Part shown: positions 1 through 9,239 of the stretch, piece by piece
Position numbering within the stretch: position 1 is the first letter of the stretch
Layout: each line of letters starts with the position of its first letter
Notes under the pieces: model-generated
Seen by the model: the letters and a program-made list of their open reading frames with translations, nothing else
Database searches by the model: none
What the model was told of the DNA's origin: nothing
Assembly: GCA_024235395.1 (NCBI GenBank)
Contig: JACKMK010000002.1
Coordinates: 1 to 64,000, forward strand
Origin: Chromatiaceae bacterium
GTDB taxonomy: Bacteria > Pseudomonadota > Gammaproteobacteria > Chromatiales > Chromatiaceae
Direction of reading: 5' to 3'
Length of the DNA: 64,000 nt
Position numbers and translations under genes: made by a program

Positions 1-38
1 TACGCGGCCGCGCATTATGGGCCAGGATCGGGCGCGAC

Positions 39-1130
39 TCAACCGCGGGCGGCTGTCCAGGCGTAGGGCGCCGGGTCGACGATCGGTGTGCGTTCGAGGA
101 CCAGGTCGGCCAGCAGGCGCGCCGAGGCGGGTCCGAGTACGATGCCGTTGCGGAAATGGCCGGCGTTGACGAACAGGCCGTCGATCGCCGGGTGTCGACC
201 GATATAGGGGACACCGGCCGGCGATGACGGTCGCAGGCCGGCCCAATGCGCCTCGACCCGACAGTGCGCGAGCAGCGGAAAACGTGCCGTGGCGATCGCG
301 TACAACTCGTCGTACGCCGCGCGCGTCGTGGACTTGTCGAATCCAACGTCCTCGATGGTGCTGCCGAACAGCGTGCGCCCGTCACGACGCGGTATCACAT
401 ATCGGTTGGCGTCCAGCACGATCCGCTGGATGCTGCCCGGCGCCGCATCGAACAACAGCATCTGCCCGCGCATCGGACGCACATCCGGCGGGGTGGGCAG
501 GGTGTCCAGCAGCTTGCGGCTCCACGCGCCGGCACATACCACGGCCGCATCGGCTTCGTGGCGGGCGTCGCCTGTGTCGAGGCCGCGGTAGCGTCCGCCT
601 CCGAGATCGAGTTGCCGTACCGACGTCTGGCTGTGTATCGGGACGCCACTGTCTAGCAGGTGCCGATGCAACGCGCGCGCCAGGCGAGGGTTGCGCACCT
701 GTGCCACGGTTGGCATCCAAAGCGCCCGGTCGGCCGGTTGCGCCGCGGCGGGTTCCAGCCGGGCGAAGGTCTGTCGATCGATCGGCCGTACATCGCGCGC
801 GTGCTGTGCTGCCCATGCGAACGCCTGGTCGGCCTCGTCGGGCGCCACCAGGATCATCCCGTTGACGGTGTACTCGGGATCGATACCGGTATCGCGCGCC
901 AATTGGGAACAGAATTCCGGGTAAACTGCCTGACTCCAGGTCGCCAGATGCGTGACGCTATCCAGATAGCGCCAGGGAAACAACGGCGACACGATGCCGC
1001 CACCGGCCCAGGAGGATTCGCGACCGGGCTCGGCACGCTCGAACAGCGTCACGCGCAGGCCGCCACGATGCAACTCGAGCGCGGTCAGCATGCCGATCAC
1101 GCCGCCGCCAACGATATGGATGTGATTCAT
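39..1130 (-). CDS. thiO: Glycine oxidase / FAD-dependent amino-acid oxidase (ThiO type)
   Basis: A 363-residue FAD-dependent oxidase of the DAO family. It probably oxidises glycine to iminoglycine, which feeds the thiazole moiety of thiamine. The N-terminus carries the dinucleotide-binding motif GGGVIG near residues 8-13, followed by a Glu-rich second strand (LFERAEPGRESSWAGGG). The C-terminus has the family motif AGHFRNGIVLGPASA near residue 325. Length matches ThiO. It is divergent from the type IV minor pilin cluster; the same neighbourhood (a D-amino-acid oxidase next to fimT) is known in Pseudomonas. A general D-amino-acid oxidase is the alternative, and other thiazole-pathway genes are not visible here. 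Confidence 0.85.
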   Translation of the reverse strand: MNHIHIVGGGVIGMLTALELHRGGLRVTLFERAEPGRESSWAGGGIVSPLFPWRYLDSVTHLATWSQAVYPEFCSQLARDTGIDPEYTVNGMILVAPDEADQAFAWAAQHARDVRPIDRQTFARLEPAAAQPADRALWMPTVAQVRNPRLARALHRHLLDSGVPIHSQTSVRQLDLGGGRYRGLDTGDARHEADAAVVCAGAWSRKLLDTLPTPPDVRPMRGQMLLFDAAPGSIQRIVLDANRYVIPRRDGRTLFGSTIEDVGFDKSTTRAAYDELYAIATARFPLLAHCRVEAHWAGLRPSSPAGVPYIGRHPAIDGLFVNAGHFRNGIVLGPASARLLADLVLERTPIVDPAPYAWTAARG

Positions 1131-1289
1131 GGACTGTGGATGGCTGCCGCTAACTGCTTATCGGCGCGCCGCAGTGCGGCCGTGGCCACGCGGTAGCGGT
1201 CGCCAATAACGACACCGTTCGTCGGGAAATAGCGGCAGTCTATCACCTGCGGCGGGATGCCATTAGATAAAAGTGCTATATCGCCAACT

Positions 1290-1811
1290 ATGAGTACGAA
1301 ACAACAAGGTCTCACACTGGTCGAGCTGATGGTCACGCTGGCCGTCGCGATCGTACTGCTCGCGGTCGGGATGCCGTTGTTCACCGGCGTTGCCGCAAAC
1401 AACCGTGCGGTTGCGGAAGCAAACGCGTTGACTGCGGCGCTGAAACTGGCACGCAGCGAAGCGGTCAAGCGTCGCGTGACGGTCGTGGTGTGTTCGGATG
1501 ATGCCGGCGCCTGTGGGGATGCCGCGGACTGGAAGGATGGCTGGATGGTGTTCGTCGACGAAAACGGGAACAGCGTAGTTGACGTCGATGACGAGGTACT
1601 ACGCACCTGGGCGGCCCTGTCCACTGAGTCCAGTATCACGGTTACCGATGGGCCGACGGTCGCGTTTCAGGCGGCCGGTGATGTAGCGGCCCAGGTCACT
1701 TTCGAGTTGTTCAACTCGGCTGTCACGGCCACGGACGTCAATGACAAGAAGCGTTGCACGACGGTGGCAGACTCCGGGCAGATACGCAGTACGCGAGGGG
1801 CCTGTCCATGA
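1290..1811 (+). CDS. fimT: Type IV minor pilin FimT/GspH family
   Basis: A 173-residue pseudopilin that joins the minor pilin complex priming type IV pilus assembly in the inner membrane. The ATG at 1290 is preferred over an upstream in-frame ATG at 1257 because it gives a short class III leader (MSTKQQG) immediately before the prepilin-peptidase site LTLVELMV, with Glu at +5. A hydrophobic helix follows, then a globular domain with a Cys pair (VCSDDAGAC) and a further Cys near the end, as in the GspH/FimT fold. Its stop overlaps the pilV start as ATGA, implying translational coupling. Confidence 0.88.
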   Translation: MSTKQQGLTLVELMVTLAVAIVLLAVGMPLFTGVAANNRAVAEANALTAALKLARSEAVKRRVTVVVCSDDAGACGDAADWKDGWMVFVDENGNSVVDVDDEVLRTWAALSTESSITVTDGPTVAFQAAGDVAAQVTFELFNSAVTATDVNDKKRCTTVADSGQIRSTRGACP

Positions 1812-2305
1812 AGCGGGGAACGAATACCGTGATCACCGATACGGTCATTGCCGGGCAAACGGCACAGAGTGGCTTCACGCTGCTCGAGGTACTGGTTGCG
1901 CTCATTGTGTTGTCGATCGGCCTGTTGGGTCTCAGCGGTCTGCAGACCACGTCGCTGCGCAGCAATCACAGCGCGTCGCTGCGTACCCAGGCCACGATCC
2001 TAAGCTCCGATATCGTCGATCGCATGCGTGCCAACCGCCAGGCGGCGGTGGGTCTCGCGAAATCGTATGACATCGATTTCGGCGACGTTGCCCCAACAGG
2101 CACCTGCGCATCCAGCTGTTCGGAGACACAGGTGGCCGCGCGAGACCTGTTCGAGTGGCGGGCTTATGTCGAACGCCTGCCGGGTGGTCAGAGCAGCATA
2201 TCGGTCGATGACGACGGCGTGGTGGAGGTGCAGATCCGCTGGGCGGACAACCGCAACAGCGATGCCGCCGCCAAATTGAACTTCACGACGCGGACGATGA
2301 TATGA
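1808..2305 (+). CDS. pilV: Type IV minor pilin PilV
   Basis: A 165-residue minor pilin. The start at 1808 overlaps the fimT stop (ATGA). A 24-residue leader ends in QSG, followed by FTLLEVLVALIVLSIGLLG: a prepilin cleavage site with Glu5 and the hydrophobic assembly helix. The sequence after the helix (GLSGLQTTSLRSNHSASLRTQA) is typical of PilV. It belongs to the fimT-pilVWX-pilY1-pilE cluster and its stop overlaps pilW. The predicted role is in the pilus tip/priming complex with PilW, PilX and PilY1. Confidence 0.88.
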   Translation: MKRGTNTVITDTVIAGQTAQSGFTLLEVLVALIVLSIGLLGLSGLQTTSLRSNHSASLRTQATILSSDIVDRMRANRQAAVGLAKSYDIDFGDVAPTGTCASSCSETQVAARDLFEWRAYVERLPGGQSSISVDDDGVVEVQIRWADNRNSDAAAKLNFTTRTMI

Positions 2306-3330
2306 AAGGACGGTTGCAGATGCGTCGCCAGTCCGGCCTGACGCTGGTCGAATTGATGGTCGCTATGACGTTGAGCATGGTGCTACTGGCCGGAGTGATG
2401 GTGCTGTTTTCGGGCAACAAGATCAGCTATCGGATGCAGGAGGGGCTTTCCGCGATCCAGGACAGCGGTCGCTATGCGATGGCACAGATCAAGCGCGATA
2501 TCGAATCGTCCGGGTTCGGTGGTTGTCTCACCGAAGACCTCAAGGTTGATATCAAGCCGATACTCGCTATTTATGGGAGTGTTGTGCCTGCCTATGTAGG
2601 GGAATTTCAGAACGGCATCCGGATCACTGCCGACAACGATGTGTCGGGTGCGGACGTCGATGGCGAGGCCGTTGTCGACGGTACCGATGTCCTGCAGATC
2701 CGCGGCCTGATGGGCGGCACGGTGTTCTACGCCGCGCAGCGCATGTTTCCGAACAACCCGATAACGTTGCTGGGGGATGCCACCGACGAGTTCGCGACCG
2801 ACGATTATGCCGTGCTCAGCGACTGTAGTGGCGCCGATATCGTCCAGGTTGCTGCTGATCCCACGTTCGCTGACAACAAGACAACAATTACCCACTTGCC
2901 GACACTACTGTCTCGCAAGTTCGGTTCGGATTCCGAGCTTGCTGCTTTGTCGCTGCGTACCTATTTCATCGGTACCTCGGCCGGGGTCAACAACTCGGGC
3001 GCCGCGGTGCGTGCGCTGTACCGCTCCGACGGCACTACCGTGCAGGAGATCGTTCAGGGTGTCGAAGACATGCAGATACTGTTTGGCGTCGATACCAATG
3101 CCGACGGTGTTGCGGATGCCTTCCAGGCCCCGGACGCAGTGGCCGATTGGAGCGGAGTCGTCAATGTGCAGGTGTCGCTGCTGGTCAATAGTATCGACAA
3201 TACGACGGAGGAGGCGGCGCAATACATCTTCCGCCCGGACGATCCGGCGCCCCAGTTGCCGGCCACCGACGACCGCCTGATGCGGCAGGAATACACCGCG
3301 GTGATGACACTGCGTAACAACGTTTTGTGA
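2302..3330 (+). CDS. pilW: Type IV minor pilin PilW
   Basis: A 342-residue PilW-family minor pilin, the largest of this set as is usual. The leader MKGRLQMRRQSG precedes LTLVELMVAMTLSMVLLAG (prepilin site with Glu5). A large periplasmic domain follows, containing DTNADGVADAF, an Asp-rich loop that could bind calcium (inference). The start overlaps the pilV stop as ATGA; an internal ATG at 2320 would give a shorter leader. PilX begins 4 bases after the stop, so the minor pilins are almost certainly co-transcribed. Confidence 0.87.
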   Translation: MKGRLQMRRQSGLTLVELMVAMTLSMVLLAGVMVLFSGNKISYRMQEGLSAIQDSGRYAMAQIKRDIESSGFGGCLTEDLKVDIKPILAIYGSVVPAYVGEFQNGIRITADNDVSGADVDGEAVVDGTDVLQIRGLMGGTVFYAAQRMFPNNPITLLGDATDEFATDDYAVLSDCSGADIVQVAADPTFADNKTTITHLPTLLSRKFGSDSELAALSLRTYFIGTSAGVNNSGAAVRALYRSDGTTVQEIVQGVEDMQILFGVDTNADGVADAFQAPDAVADWSGVVNVQVSLLVNSIDNTTEEAAQYIFRPDDPAPQLPATDDRLMRQEYTAVMTLRNNVL

Positions 3331-3334
3331 GCAG

Positions 3335-3874
3335 ATGCAGATGAATCGCAACAGCTTAGGAAATCCGGTTCTCAGGCAAAGGCAGCAGGGTGCCGTGCTG
3401 ATAGTGGCACTGGTGCTGCTGCTGGTACTCACCGTGTTGGGCACGGCCGGGATCCAGGACACGATCATCACGGAGCGCATGGCCGGCAACCAGCGCGACC
3501 TCGCTTTGTCGTTCGAGACGGCGGAACTCGAGTTGCGTCGCTGGGAGAAACGGATGGACGAGGCCCCGGTCGTATTCTCGGCAACCGTGCATGGCTACGA
3601 GGTGACCGACGTCACGATCAGTGTCGACCCGGACGACAATACCAATTATGCCGATTCGACGGTGTCCACCAGCGAATTGTCGACCTATGTCGACACCCTG
3701 CCGCGTTATTTCCTGGAGCGGTTACCGGAGATACCGCTGCCGGACAGCAGTATCGTCCAGGGTTTTCAGGAAAAGCCGCCGGTGCTGCAGTACTACCGGG
3801 TGACGGCCAAGGGGTTCGGCGTGACGCCGAGCACGGAGTCAATATTGCAGAGCACCTACCTGCCGCCGTTCTGA
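3335..3874 (+). CDS. pilX: Type IV minor pilin PilX
   Basis: A 179-residue PilX-family minor pilin. The leader ends in QRQQG and is followed by AVLIVALVLLLVLTVLG. There is no Glu at +5, which is normal for PilX (and GspK-like) subunits placed at the tip. The region after the helix (QDTIITERMAGNQRDLALSF) is the conserved PilX_N segment. A second ATG at 3341 is also possible. It sits between pilW and pilY1, consistent with a PilVWX-PilY1 tip complex. Confidence 0.85.
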   Translation: MQMNRNSLGNPVLRQRQQGAVLIVALVLLLVLTVLGTAGIQDTIITERMAGNQRDLALSFETAELELRRWEKRMDEAPVVFSATVHGYEVTDVTISVDPDDNTNYADSTVSTSELSTYVDTLPRYFLERLPEIPLPDSSIVQGFQEKPPVLQYYRVTAKGFGVTPSTESILQSTYLPPF

Positions 3875-3952
3875 TGCGGTAGGTCCGGGTGTGATGGAAG
3901 GCGGTCTATTGCGCACGCGGTACTCATCGGCCGCTGCAATCGAGGTGACGAT

Positions 3953-6900
3953 ATGGACAACATGAAACGTAAACTGCTCGCCACCTTCTCGGTGGTGTAC
4001 TCAGCCATCGCGGCGCAATCGGCGCACGCGGTCGCGCCTGCCAGCCTGGCGCAGGTGCCGCTTTTCCTGGTGAACTCGGCCGAACCGCAGGTGATGTTGA
4101 ATATGTCGAACGATCACCAGCTGTTCTACAAGGCGTACGACGACTGGTCGGATGTCGACGGCGACGGTGTCATCGATATCACCTACGACCACGGCATCAC
4201 CTACTACGGGTATTTCGATAGCTTCGTCTGCTATGACTACGATGGTGTCGCCGACCGCTTCGAGCCTGCGGAGGAAACGTCGGACAAATATTGCGACTCG
4301 GTAAGCGGCGAGTGGAGCGGGAACTTCTTGAACTGGGCCTCGATGACCCGTATCGACACGGTGCGCAAAATCCTGTTTGGCGGTGTGCGTTCTACCGATA
4401 CTGGCTCGCTGACGGTGCTCGAGCGCGCCTTTCTACCCAACGATGCGCACAGCTTCGCGAAGTACTACGCGGAAGAGACCGCTGGCGAGATCGCCAAGCT
4501 GACGCCGTGGGATGTCGCCGAGATTACTATCTGCAATACGACTTACGGCACGGCGGGGTACTCAGAGGATTCTACGCAGCCACCGTTGATGCGTATCGCC
4601 GAAGGCAATTTCGCGCTGTGGGCGGCAAACGAGCGCTGGCAATGTCACTGGGACGGGGAGGCTGAAGGCACCAGTGACGGCGGTACGAACAACGGAAACA
4701 ATCCCGACGACACTGGACTCGCGGCGGACCCCAACAATCCGGATTGGGATGACGACCGGCTTGGTGATGGCGACTACATAGTGCGTGTCGAGGTTTGCTC
4801 GTCCGATCCGGACAAAACGGCGACCGAGAAATGTAAGGTGTACCCCGACGGCAACAGAAAGCCCATTGGACTGCTGCAGGAGTATGGCGACGATGGCCAG
4901 ATCGCTTTCGGCCTGATGACGGGCAGTTTTCAGCACAACAAGACCGGCGGTACATTGCGCAAAAACGTCGGGCCGATCACCGATGAGATCAATGTTGATA
5001 CGAATGGTACCTTCAAGACGGCACCGGCGGCGGGCAATATCATCGGCAACCTGAGTGCGCTGCGGATCAGCGGTTACTGTTACAACTGTTTCGGTGCGCA
5101 GGGTACCTACAACTCTACGGGCGGTGACAACTGTATCTGGGGTTTGAATTCGTTCAACAACGGCCAGTGCACCAACTGGGGCAACCCGCAGTCCGAGATC
5201 TATTTCGAGAGTCTGCGCTACTTCGCCGGAAAGACGGCGTTAGGAATCTACCAAGCCGATGATTCCTCATATCTGTCAGACTTCATTACAGCGACGTCCT
5301 GGGTCGACCCGTTGAGCGAGGCGAACTACTGTGCGCCGCTGAACATCATCCAGTTCAATGCCAGCGTGTCGTCGTACGATTTTAACGACGACGAGTATCC
5401 CCAGCTTGGTGATCTCGAGGATCTGACAAGTATCAATACCTGGACGGACGACATCGGTGTTGCGGTGGATGACGTCGACGGTGCCGGTGAGGGCATTGAT
5501 GATAACGAGTTTTTCATCGGGGGCGGAACCTATACGACCAACGGACTGTGTACTGCGAAGACCCTGCAGCACCTGTCAGCCGCCAAGGGGTTGTGTCCGG
5601 AAGCGCCGCGCGCACAAGGTAGCTACAAGATCGCCGGTCTGGCCTATTACGCCCATACCACTTCAATTCGTGACGATATTGATGACACCGACGGTGTCCC
5701 GGCGGAGATCAAGGTCAAGACCTACGGCGTGACGCTGGCGCCCGCGGTACCAAAGATCGAGGTGCCGAACCCGGCCAATCCCTCTCAGGCGCTGGTGACC
5801 ATTCTGCCGGCGTGTCGTAACCAGAGCGTCGGCGGAAACTGCGCGATTGTGGACTTCAAGGTTGTGCAGAAGCACACCGAGAGCGTGGATTACGAGGGCG
5901 TCTATACCGGCAAGTTCTACGTCAACTGGGAAGATAGTGAACAGGGGGGTGATTACGACCAGGATATGGCGGGAACATTGAGTTACGAGTACAACTCCAA
6001 CAACAACACCATCACCGTGATCACGAAGACGTTCGCCGACTCGACGCCGTACAAGATGGCGTTCGGGTATATCTTGAGCGGTACTCTCAATGACGGTTTC
6101 CACGCCCATTCCGGGATAGAAGATTTCGACGAAGAGGTGGATACTACGGGGGTGGCGACCTGTGGCAGTGGAGGGGTGAACTGCTCGGTCGATGAGCCGG
6201 CGACGTCGGTTACCTATACGCTTGGTACAACCGACGCCGAACTGCTCAAGGATCCACTCTACTACGCCGCCAAATGGGGTGGTTTCGAAGAGGACGAGTT
6301 TACGGTCTCGGAAGGCGGTACGCGCCCAGACGCTGCCGCGGAACCGAACGATAGGCCCGATCAGACGTACGAGTGGGATGACAACGGTGACGGCTTGCCG
6401 GATGCCTACTTCTACTCGACCAACCCGGCGGAGCTCGAGACATCGCTCGCGGCGGTATTCCTCGACGTGACCTCGGGTACCGCGGCGGCGTCGTCGACCG
6501 CGGCGAACTCGTTCCGCGTGTCGACCGGGACGACGATCTTCCAGGCACGCTTCAATCCCCTGGCGTGGACGGGTGAGCTACTGGCATTTCCGGTGAATCC
6601 TCTGAACGGCCAGTTGAGCGACACCCCCTCGTGGGATGCGGGCGCGAAACTACAGTTGCAGGCCTGGGACAGCCGCGTGATCATCACCAACAACGCCGGC
6701 ACCGGTGTGCCGTTCGCGTGGTCGTCGCTGAATACCACGCAGAAGACCTTCCTGATGATGGACCCGGACACCCTGACGACGGACGCCGATTCTGTCGTGG
6801 CCGCCGCCATCGGCGAGGACCGGCTCGAATACCTGCGCGGCAACACCGACCACGAACTGCAGAATGGCGGCCAGTTCCGCGACCGCCTGCGCAAGCTCGG

Positions 6901-8761
6901 CGACCTGGTCAACTCGTCGCCTGCGTATGTCGGCGCACCTGGTTTCAATTATCCAAACTGGCTTGAAAAGTACGAAAACACCTCCGATCCCACCGTGGTG
7001 ACCAACAGTTCGGCGGAGACCTACAGCGAGTACACCACCCGGATGGCGGCGTTGAATACCGGCGCCGGCCGTACGCCGATGCTGTATGTCGGCGGTAACG
7101 ACGGCATGTTGCACGGTTTCACGGCCTACCCGGAGGCCGCGCTGGGCGGTATCGAGAAGCTGGCGTTCGTGCCCAATGCGGTGTACGCGCGCTACGAGGA
7201 TTCGCCGCAGACGCCGTCGCTGGGTCAGCTGACCTCGCCCGACTACGAGCACCGCTACTTTGTGGATGGCTCGCCGACCGTCGGTGACGTGCTGATGACG
7301 GACAACGACTGGCACACGATTCTGGTCGGCGGCCTGAATGCCGGCGGTCGTGGCATCTACGCGCTGGACGTGACCAATCCGTCGGCCTATACCGAGGCGT
7401 CGGCGAGCAACATCTTCTTGTGGGAGGTGGAGACCACGTCCGGTGGTGATTTCGATCACCTGGGCTACACCTACAGCCGTCCGGCGATCGTGAAGAACCA
7501 CAGCGGGACCAATGCCTATACCTACGAGGCTGGCGAGGGCAAGTGGGTCGCGATGTTCGGCAATGGTTACGCGAGTGCGTCCGGTTACGCGGTGTTCTAC
7601 GTCGTCAATGCCGAGACCGGTGCGCTCGTCGACAGCGTCATCCTCGACGACACGGGTGACAACGGTCTGTCGACCGTTTCACCGGTCGACCTTGACGGCG
7701 ATTACAAGATCGACGTGGTGTATGCGGGCGATCTGAAGGGCAACCTGTGGAAGCTGATCCCGGATGGCACCCTGACGGGCTGGCGCGCGGATTTCGTCGG
7801 CAGTACTTGTGCCGATCCGTCCACTGCAGACGACTTCTGTACGCCGTTGTTCGCGGCCCCAGTGGTTGATGGGGTGGACCCGCGACCGATCACGATGCGG
7901 CCCGAGGTTGGGCGGCACCCGGACGGTCTGCCGGGGACCATGGTGTATTTCGGCACGGGTTCCTATTTCAAGTCGGGCGACAACGTCGGCGATGCGGATA
8001 CCCATTCGGTCTATGGCATCTGGGACCCGTGGGACAGCTGCTTCGATCCGGCCGACGGTTCGCGGCGCATCCGCTGCGCATCCAGCTACTCGAAAATAGT
8101 CGATGAATCGCCGGTGACACCCCCGACTACGCCGTCGATCAGTCGCAGCAACCTGTTGATGCAGTGCGTCACCGGGACCGACGGATCGACCTGTATGTCC
8201 AAGGTCACGTCGCCGGGGCCGTCGAACACGACGACCGGCCTGATCAACGACTTCGAGATCCGGCTGGTGTCGCAAAACGTCCTGGATGTCTGGGACTGGG
8301 ATGCGAGCCGCGGCGTCATGGGTTGGTACCTCGACCTGCCGGACTATGGCGAGAAGCAGGTCACGCGGCATACATTGCGCGGCGGCCGCCTGATCTTCGT
8401 CACGATCATTCCGTCGGACCATGCGTGCGAAGACGGTGGTGAGAGCTGGCTGGTGGAGATGGACGCCCGTAGCGGTGGTCGGCTCGACGAGACGGTGTTC
8501 GACCTGGACGGCGACGGTTTCTTCTCGTACGACGACAACTGGGAGGGTAGCACCAGTGGGCCCGGTGGGGCGGTACCAGGTATCCCGGCGACGATGAAGC
8601 GGTCCAAGGAGGGCATCACGCAGCCGCCGAGCATCGTCGACGACGGCAAGGGTGAGAAAGAGTACAAGTACGCGAGCGGTTCCAAGGGCGGTGTCGAGGT
8701 CACGACCGAGTCGCGTGCTTCGTCGGCGCTGGGCCGCAAGTCCTGGGTCCGCCTCAAGTAA
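3953..8761 (+). CDS. pilY1: PilY1-type pilus tip adhesin/assembly factor
   Basis: A 1602-residue secreted protein related to PilY1, the type IV pilus tip adhesin and retraction regulator. A signal peptide ends at about residue 26 (AHA|VA), and a GAGGTGA ribosome site precedes ATG 3953. The C-terminal half (roughly residues 860-1480) is the PilY1 beta-propeller, with LYVGGNDGMLHGF and TILVGGLNAGGRGIYALDV. EF-hand-like Asp loops occur near residues 67 (DVDGDGVID), 809 (DDNGDGLPD), 1246 (DLDGDYKID) and 1517 (DLDGDGFFS). The one at 1246 matches the propeller calcium site that controls retraction in Pseudomonas. It is clearly longer than the roughly 1160 residues of the Pseudomonas protein, the extra length lying N-terminally in a Cys-rich region. 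The N-terminal ligand is unknown. Confidence 0.9.
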   Translation: MDNMKRKLLATFSVVYSAIAAQSAHAVAPASLAQVPLFLVNSAEPQVMLNMSNDHQLFYKAYDDWSDVDGDGVIDITYDHGITYYGYFDSFVCYDYDGVADRFEPAEETSDKYCDSVSGEWSGNFLNWASMTRIDTVRKILFGGVRSTDTGSLTVLERAFLPNDAHSFAKYYAEETAGEIAKLTPWDVAEITICNTTYGTAGYSEDSTQPPLMRIAEGNFALWAANERWQCHWDGEAEGTSDGGTNNGNNPDDTGLAADPNNPDWDDDRLGDGDYIVRVEVCSSDPDKTATEKCKVYPDGNRKPIGLLQEYGDDGQIAFGLMTGSFQHNKTGGTLRKNVGPITDEINVDTNGTFKTAPAAGNIIGNLSALRISGYCYNCFGAQGTYNSTGGDNCIWGLNSFNNGQCTNWGNPQSEIYFESLRYFAGKTALGIYQADDSSYLSDFITATSWVDPLSEANYCAPLNIIQFNASVSSYDFNDDEYPQLGDLEDLTSINTWTDDIGVAVDDVDGAGEGIDDNEFFIGGGTYTTNGLCTAKTLQHLSAAKGLCPEAPRAQGSYKIAGLAYYAHTTSIRDDIDDTDGVPAEIKVKTYGVTLAPAVPKIEVPNPANPSQALVTILPACRNQSVGGNCAIVDFKVVQKHTESVDYEGVYTGKFYVNWEDSEQGGDYDQDMAGTLSYEYNSNNNTITVITKTFADSTPYKMAFGYILSGTLNDGFHAHSGIEDFDEEVDTTGVATCGSGGVNCSVDEPATSVTYTLGTTDAELLKDPLYYAAKWGGFEEDEFTVSEGGTRPDAAAEPNDRPDQTYEWDDNGDGLPDAYFYSTNPAELETSLAAVFLDVTSGTAAASSTAANSFRVSTGTTIFQARFNPLAWTGELLAFPVNPLNGQLSDTPSWDAGAKLQLQAWDSRVIITNNAGTGVPFAWSSLNTTQKTFLMMDPDTLTTDADSVVAAAIGEDRLEYLRGNTDHELQNGGQFRDRLRKLGDLVNSSPAYVGAPGFNYPNWLEKYENTSDPTVVTNSSAETYSEYTTRMAALNTGAGRTPMLYVGGNDGMLHGFTAYPEAALGGIEKLAFVPNAVYARYEDSPQTPSLGQLTSPDYEHRYFVDGSPTVGDVLMTDNDWHTILVGGLNAGGRGIYALDVTNPSAYTEASASNIFLWEVETTSGGDFDHLGYTYSRPAIVKNHSGTNAYTYEAGEGKWVAMFGNGYASASGYAVFYVVNAETGALVDSVILDDTGDNGLSTVSPVDLDGDYKIDVVYAGDLKGNLWKLIPDGTLTGWRADFVGSTCADPSTADDFCTPLFAAPVVDGVDPRPITMRPEVGRHPDGLPGTMVYFGTGSYFKSGDNVGDADTHSVYGIWDPWDSCFDPADGSRRIRCASSYSKIVDESPVTPPTTPSISRSNLLMQCVTGTDGSTCMSKVTSPGPSNTTTGLINDFEIRLVSQNVLDVWDWDASRGVMGWYLDLPDYGEKQVTRHTLRGGRLIFVTIIPSDHACEDGGESWLVEMDARSGGRLDETVFDLDGDGFFSYDDNWEGSTSGPGGAVPGIPATMKRSKEGITQPPSIVDDGKGEKEYKYASGSKGGVEVTTESRASSALGRKSWVRLK

Positions 8762-8778
8762 GGCGCGCGAGGTCAGTG

Positions 8779-9207
8779 ATGCAAGCAAGACAGACGGGAT
8801 TGACGCTAATCGAACTGATGGTGGTGGTCGCCGTGATGGCGGTCATCGCCGCGGTGGCCTATCCGATGTATACGAGCCAGGTGCAGAAGTCGCGGCGCGC
8901 CGACGCGATGGTTGCGCTGGAGACGATCGCCATGGCCGAGGAGCGCTATTACACGATAGCGGGTGAGTACGGACCCCTGGCATCACTACAGATCTCTGCA
9001 GACCTCCTCAGCGGCGATTCAGAGCAGGGTTACTACGACATCACGGTGAGCGTGACCGGCGCCGACGACGAACAGTTCACGGTGCGCGCCGAGCCCAAGT
9101 CGAGCGGGCCGCAGGCACAGGACGGCGATTGCACCTGGTTCGAACTCGACCAGTTGGGCGATCGGACCGCTTCTGACACTGGCAGTACCAAGTGTTGGGG
9201 CAAATAA
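8779..9207 (+). CDS. pilE: Type IV pilin PilE-like (minor pilin)
   Basis: A 142-residue pilin. ATG 8779 is preferred to the GTG immediately upstream because it gives the short leader MQARQTG before LTLIELMVVVAVMAVIAA (prepilin-peptidase site, Glu5, long hydrophobic helix). YPMYTSQVQKSRRADA after the helix is typical of the PilE/ComP-like minor pilin that closes this cluster. Two Cys near the C-terminus (GDC...KCW) form the expected D-region disulfide. It begins 17 bases after pilY1, so it is probably the last gene of the operon. Confidence 0.87.
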   Translation: MQARQTGLTLIELMVVVAVMAVIAAVAYPMYTSQVQKSRRADAMVALETIAMAEERYYTIAGEYGPLASLQISADLLSGDSEQGYYDITVSVTGADDEQFTVRAEPKSSGPQAQDGDCTWFELDQLGDRTASDTGSTKCWGK

Positions 9208-9223
9208 GGCAACCCGACGCGGG

Positions 9224-9239
9224 CGGTCAGCGCTGACCG
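9224..9239. terminator. Perfect 16-bp palindrome between convergent pilE and ispH
   Basis: CGGTCAGCGCTGACCG is perfectly self-complementary and lies between the convergent 3' ends of pilE and ispH, overlapping the ispH stop. Position suggests a bidirectional transcription barrier. There is no T-run on either strand, so a rho-independent terminator is not proven. Confidence 0.35.
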
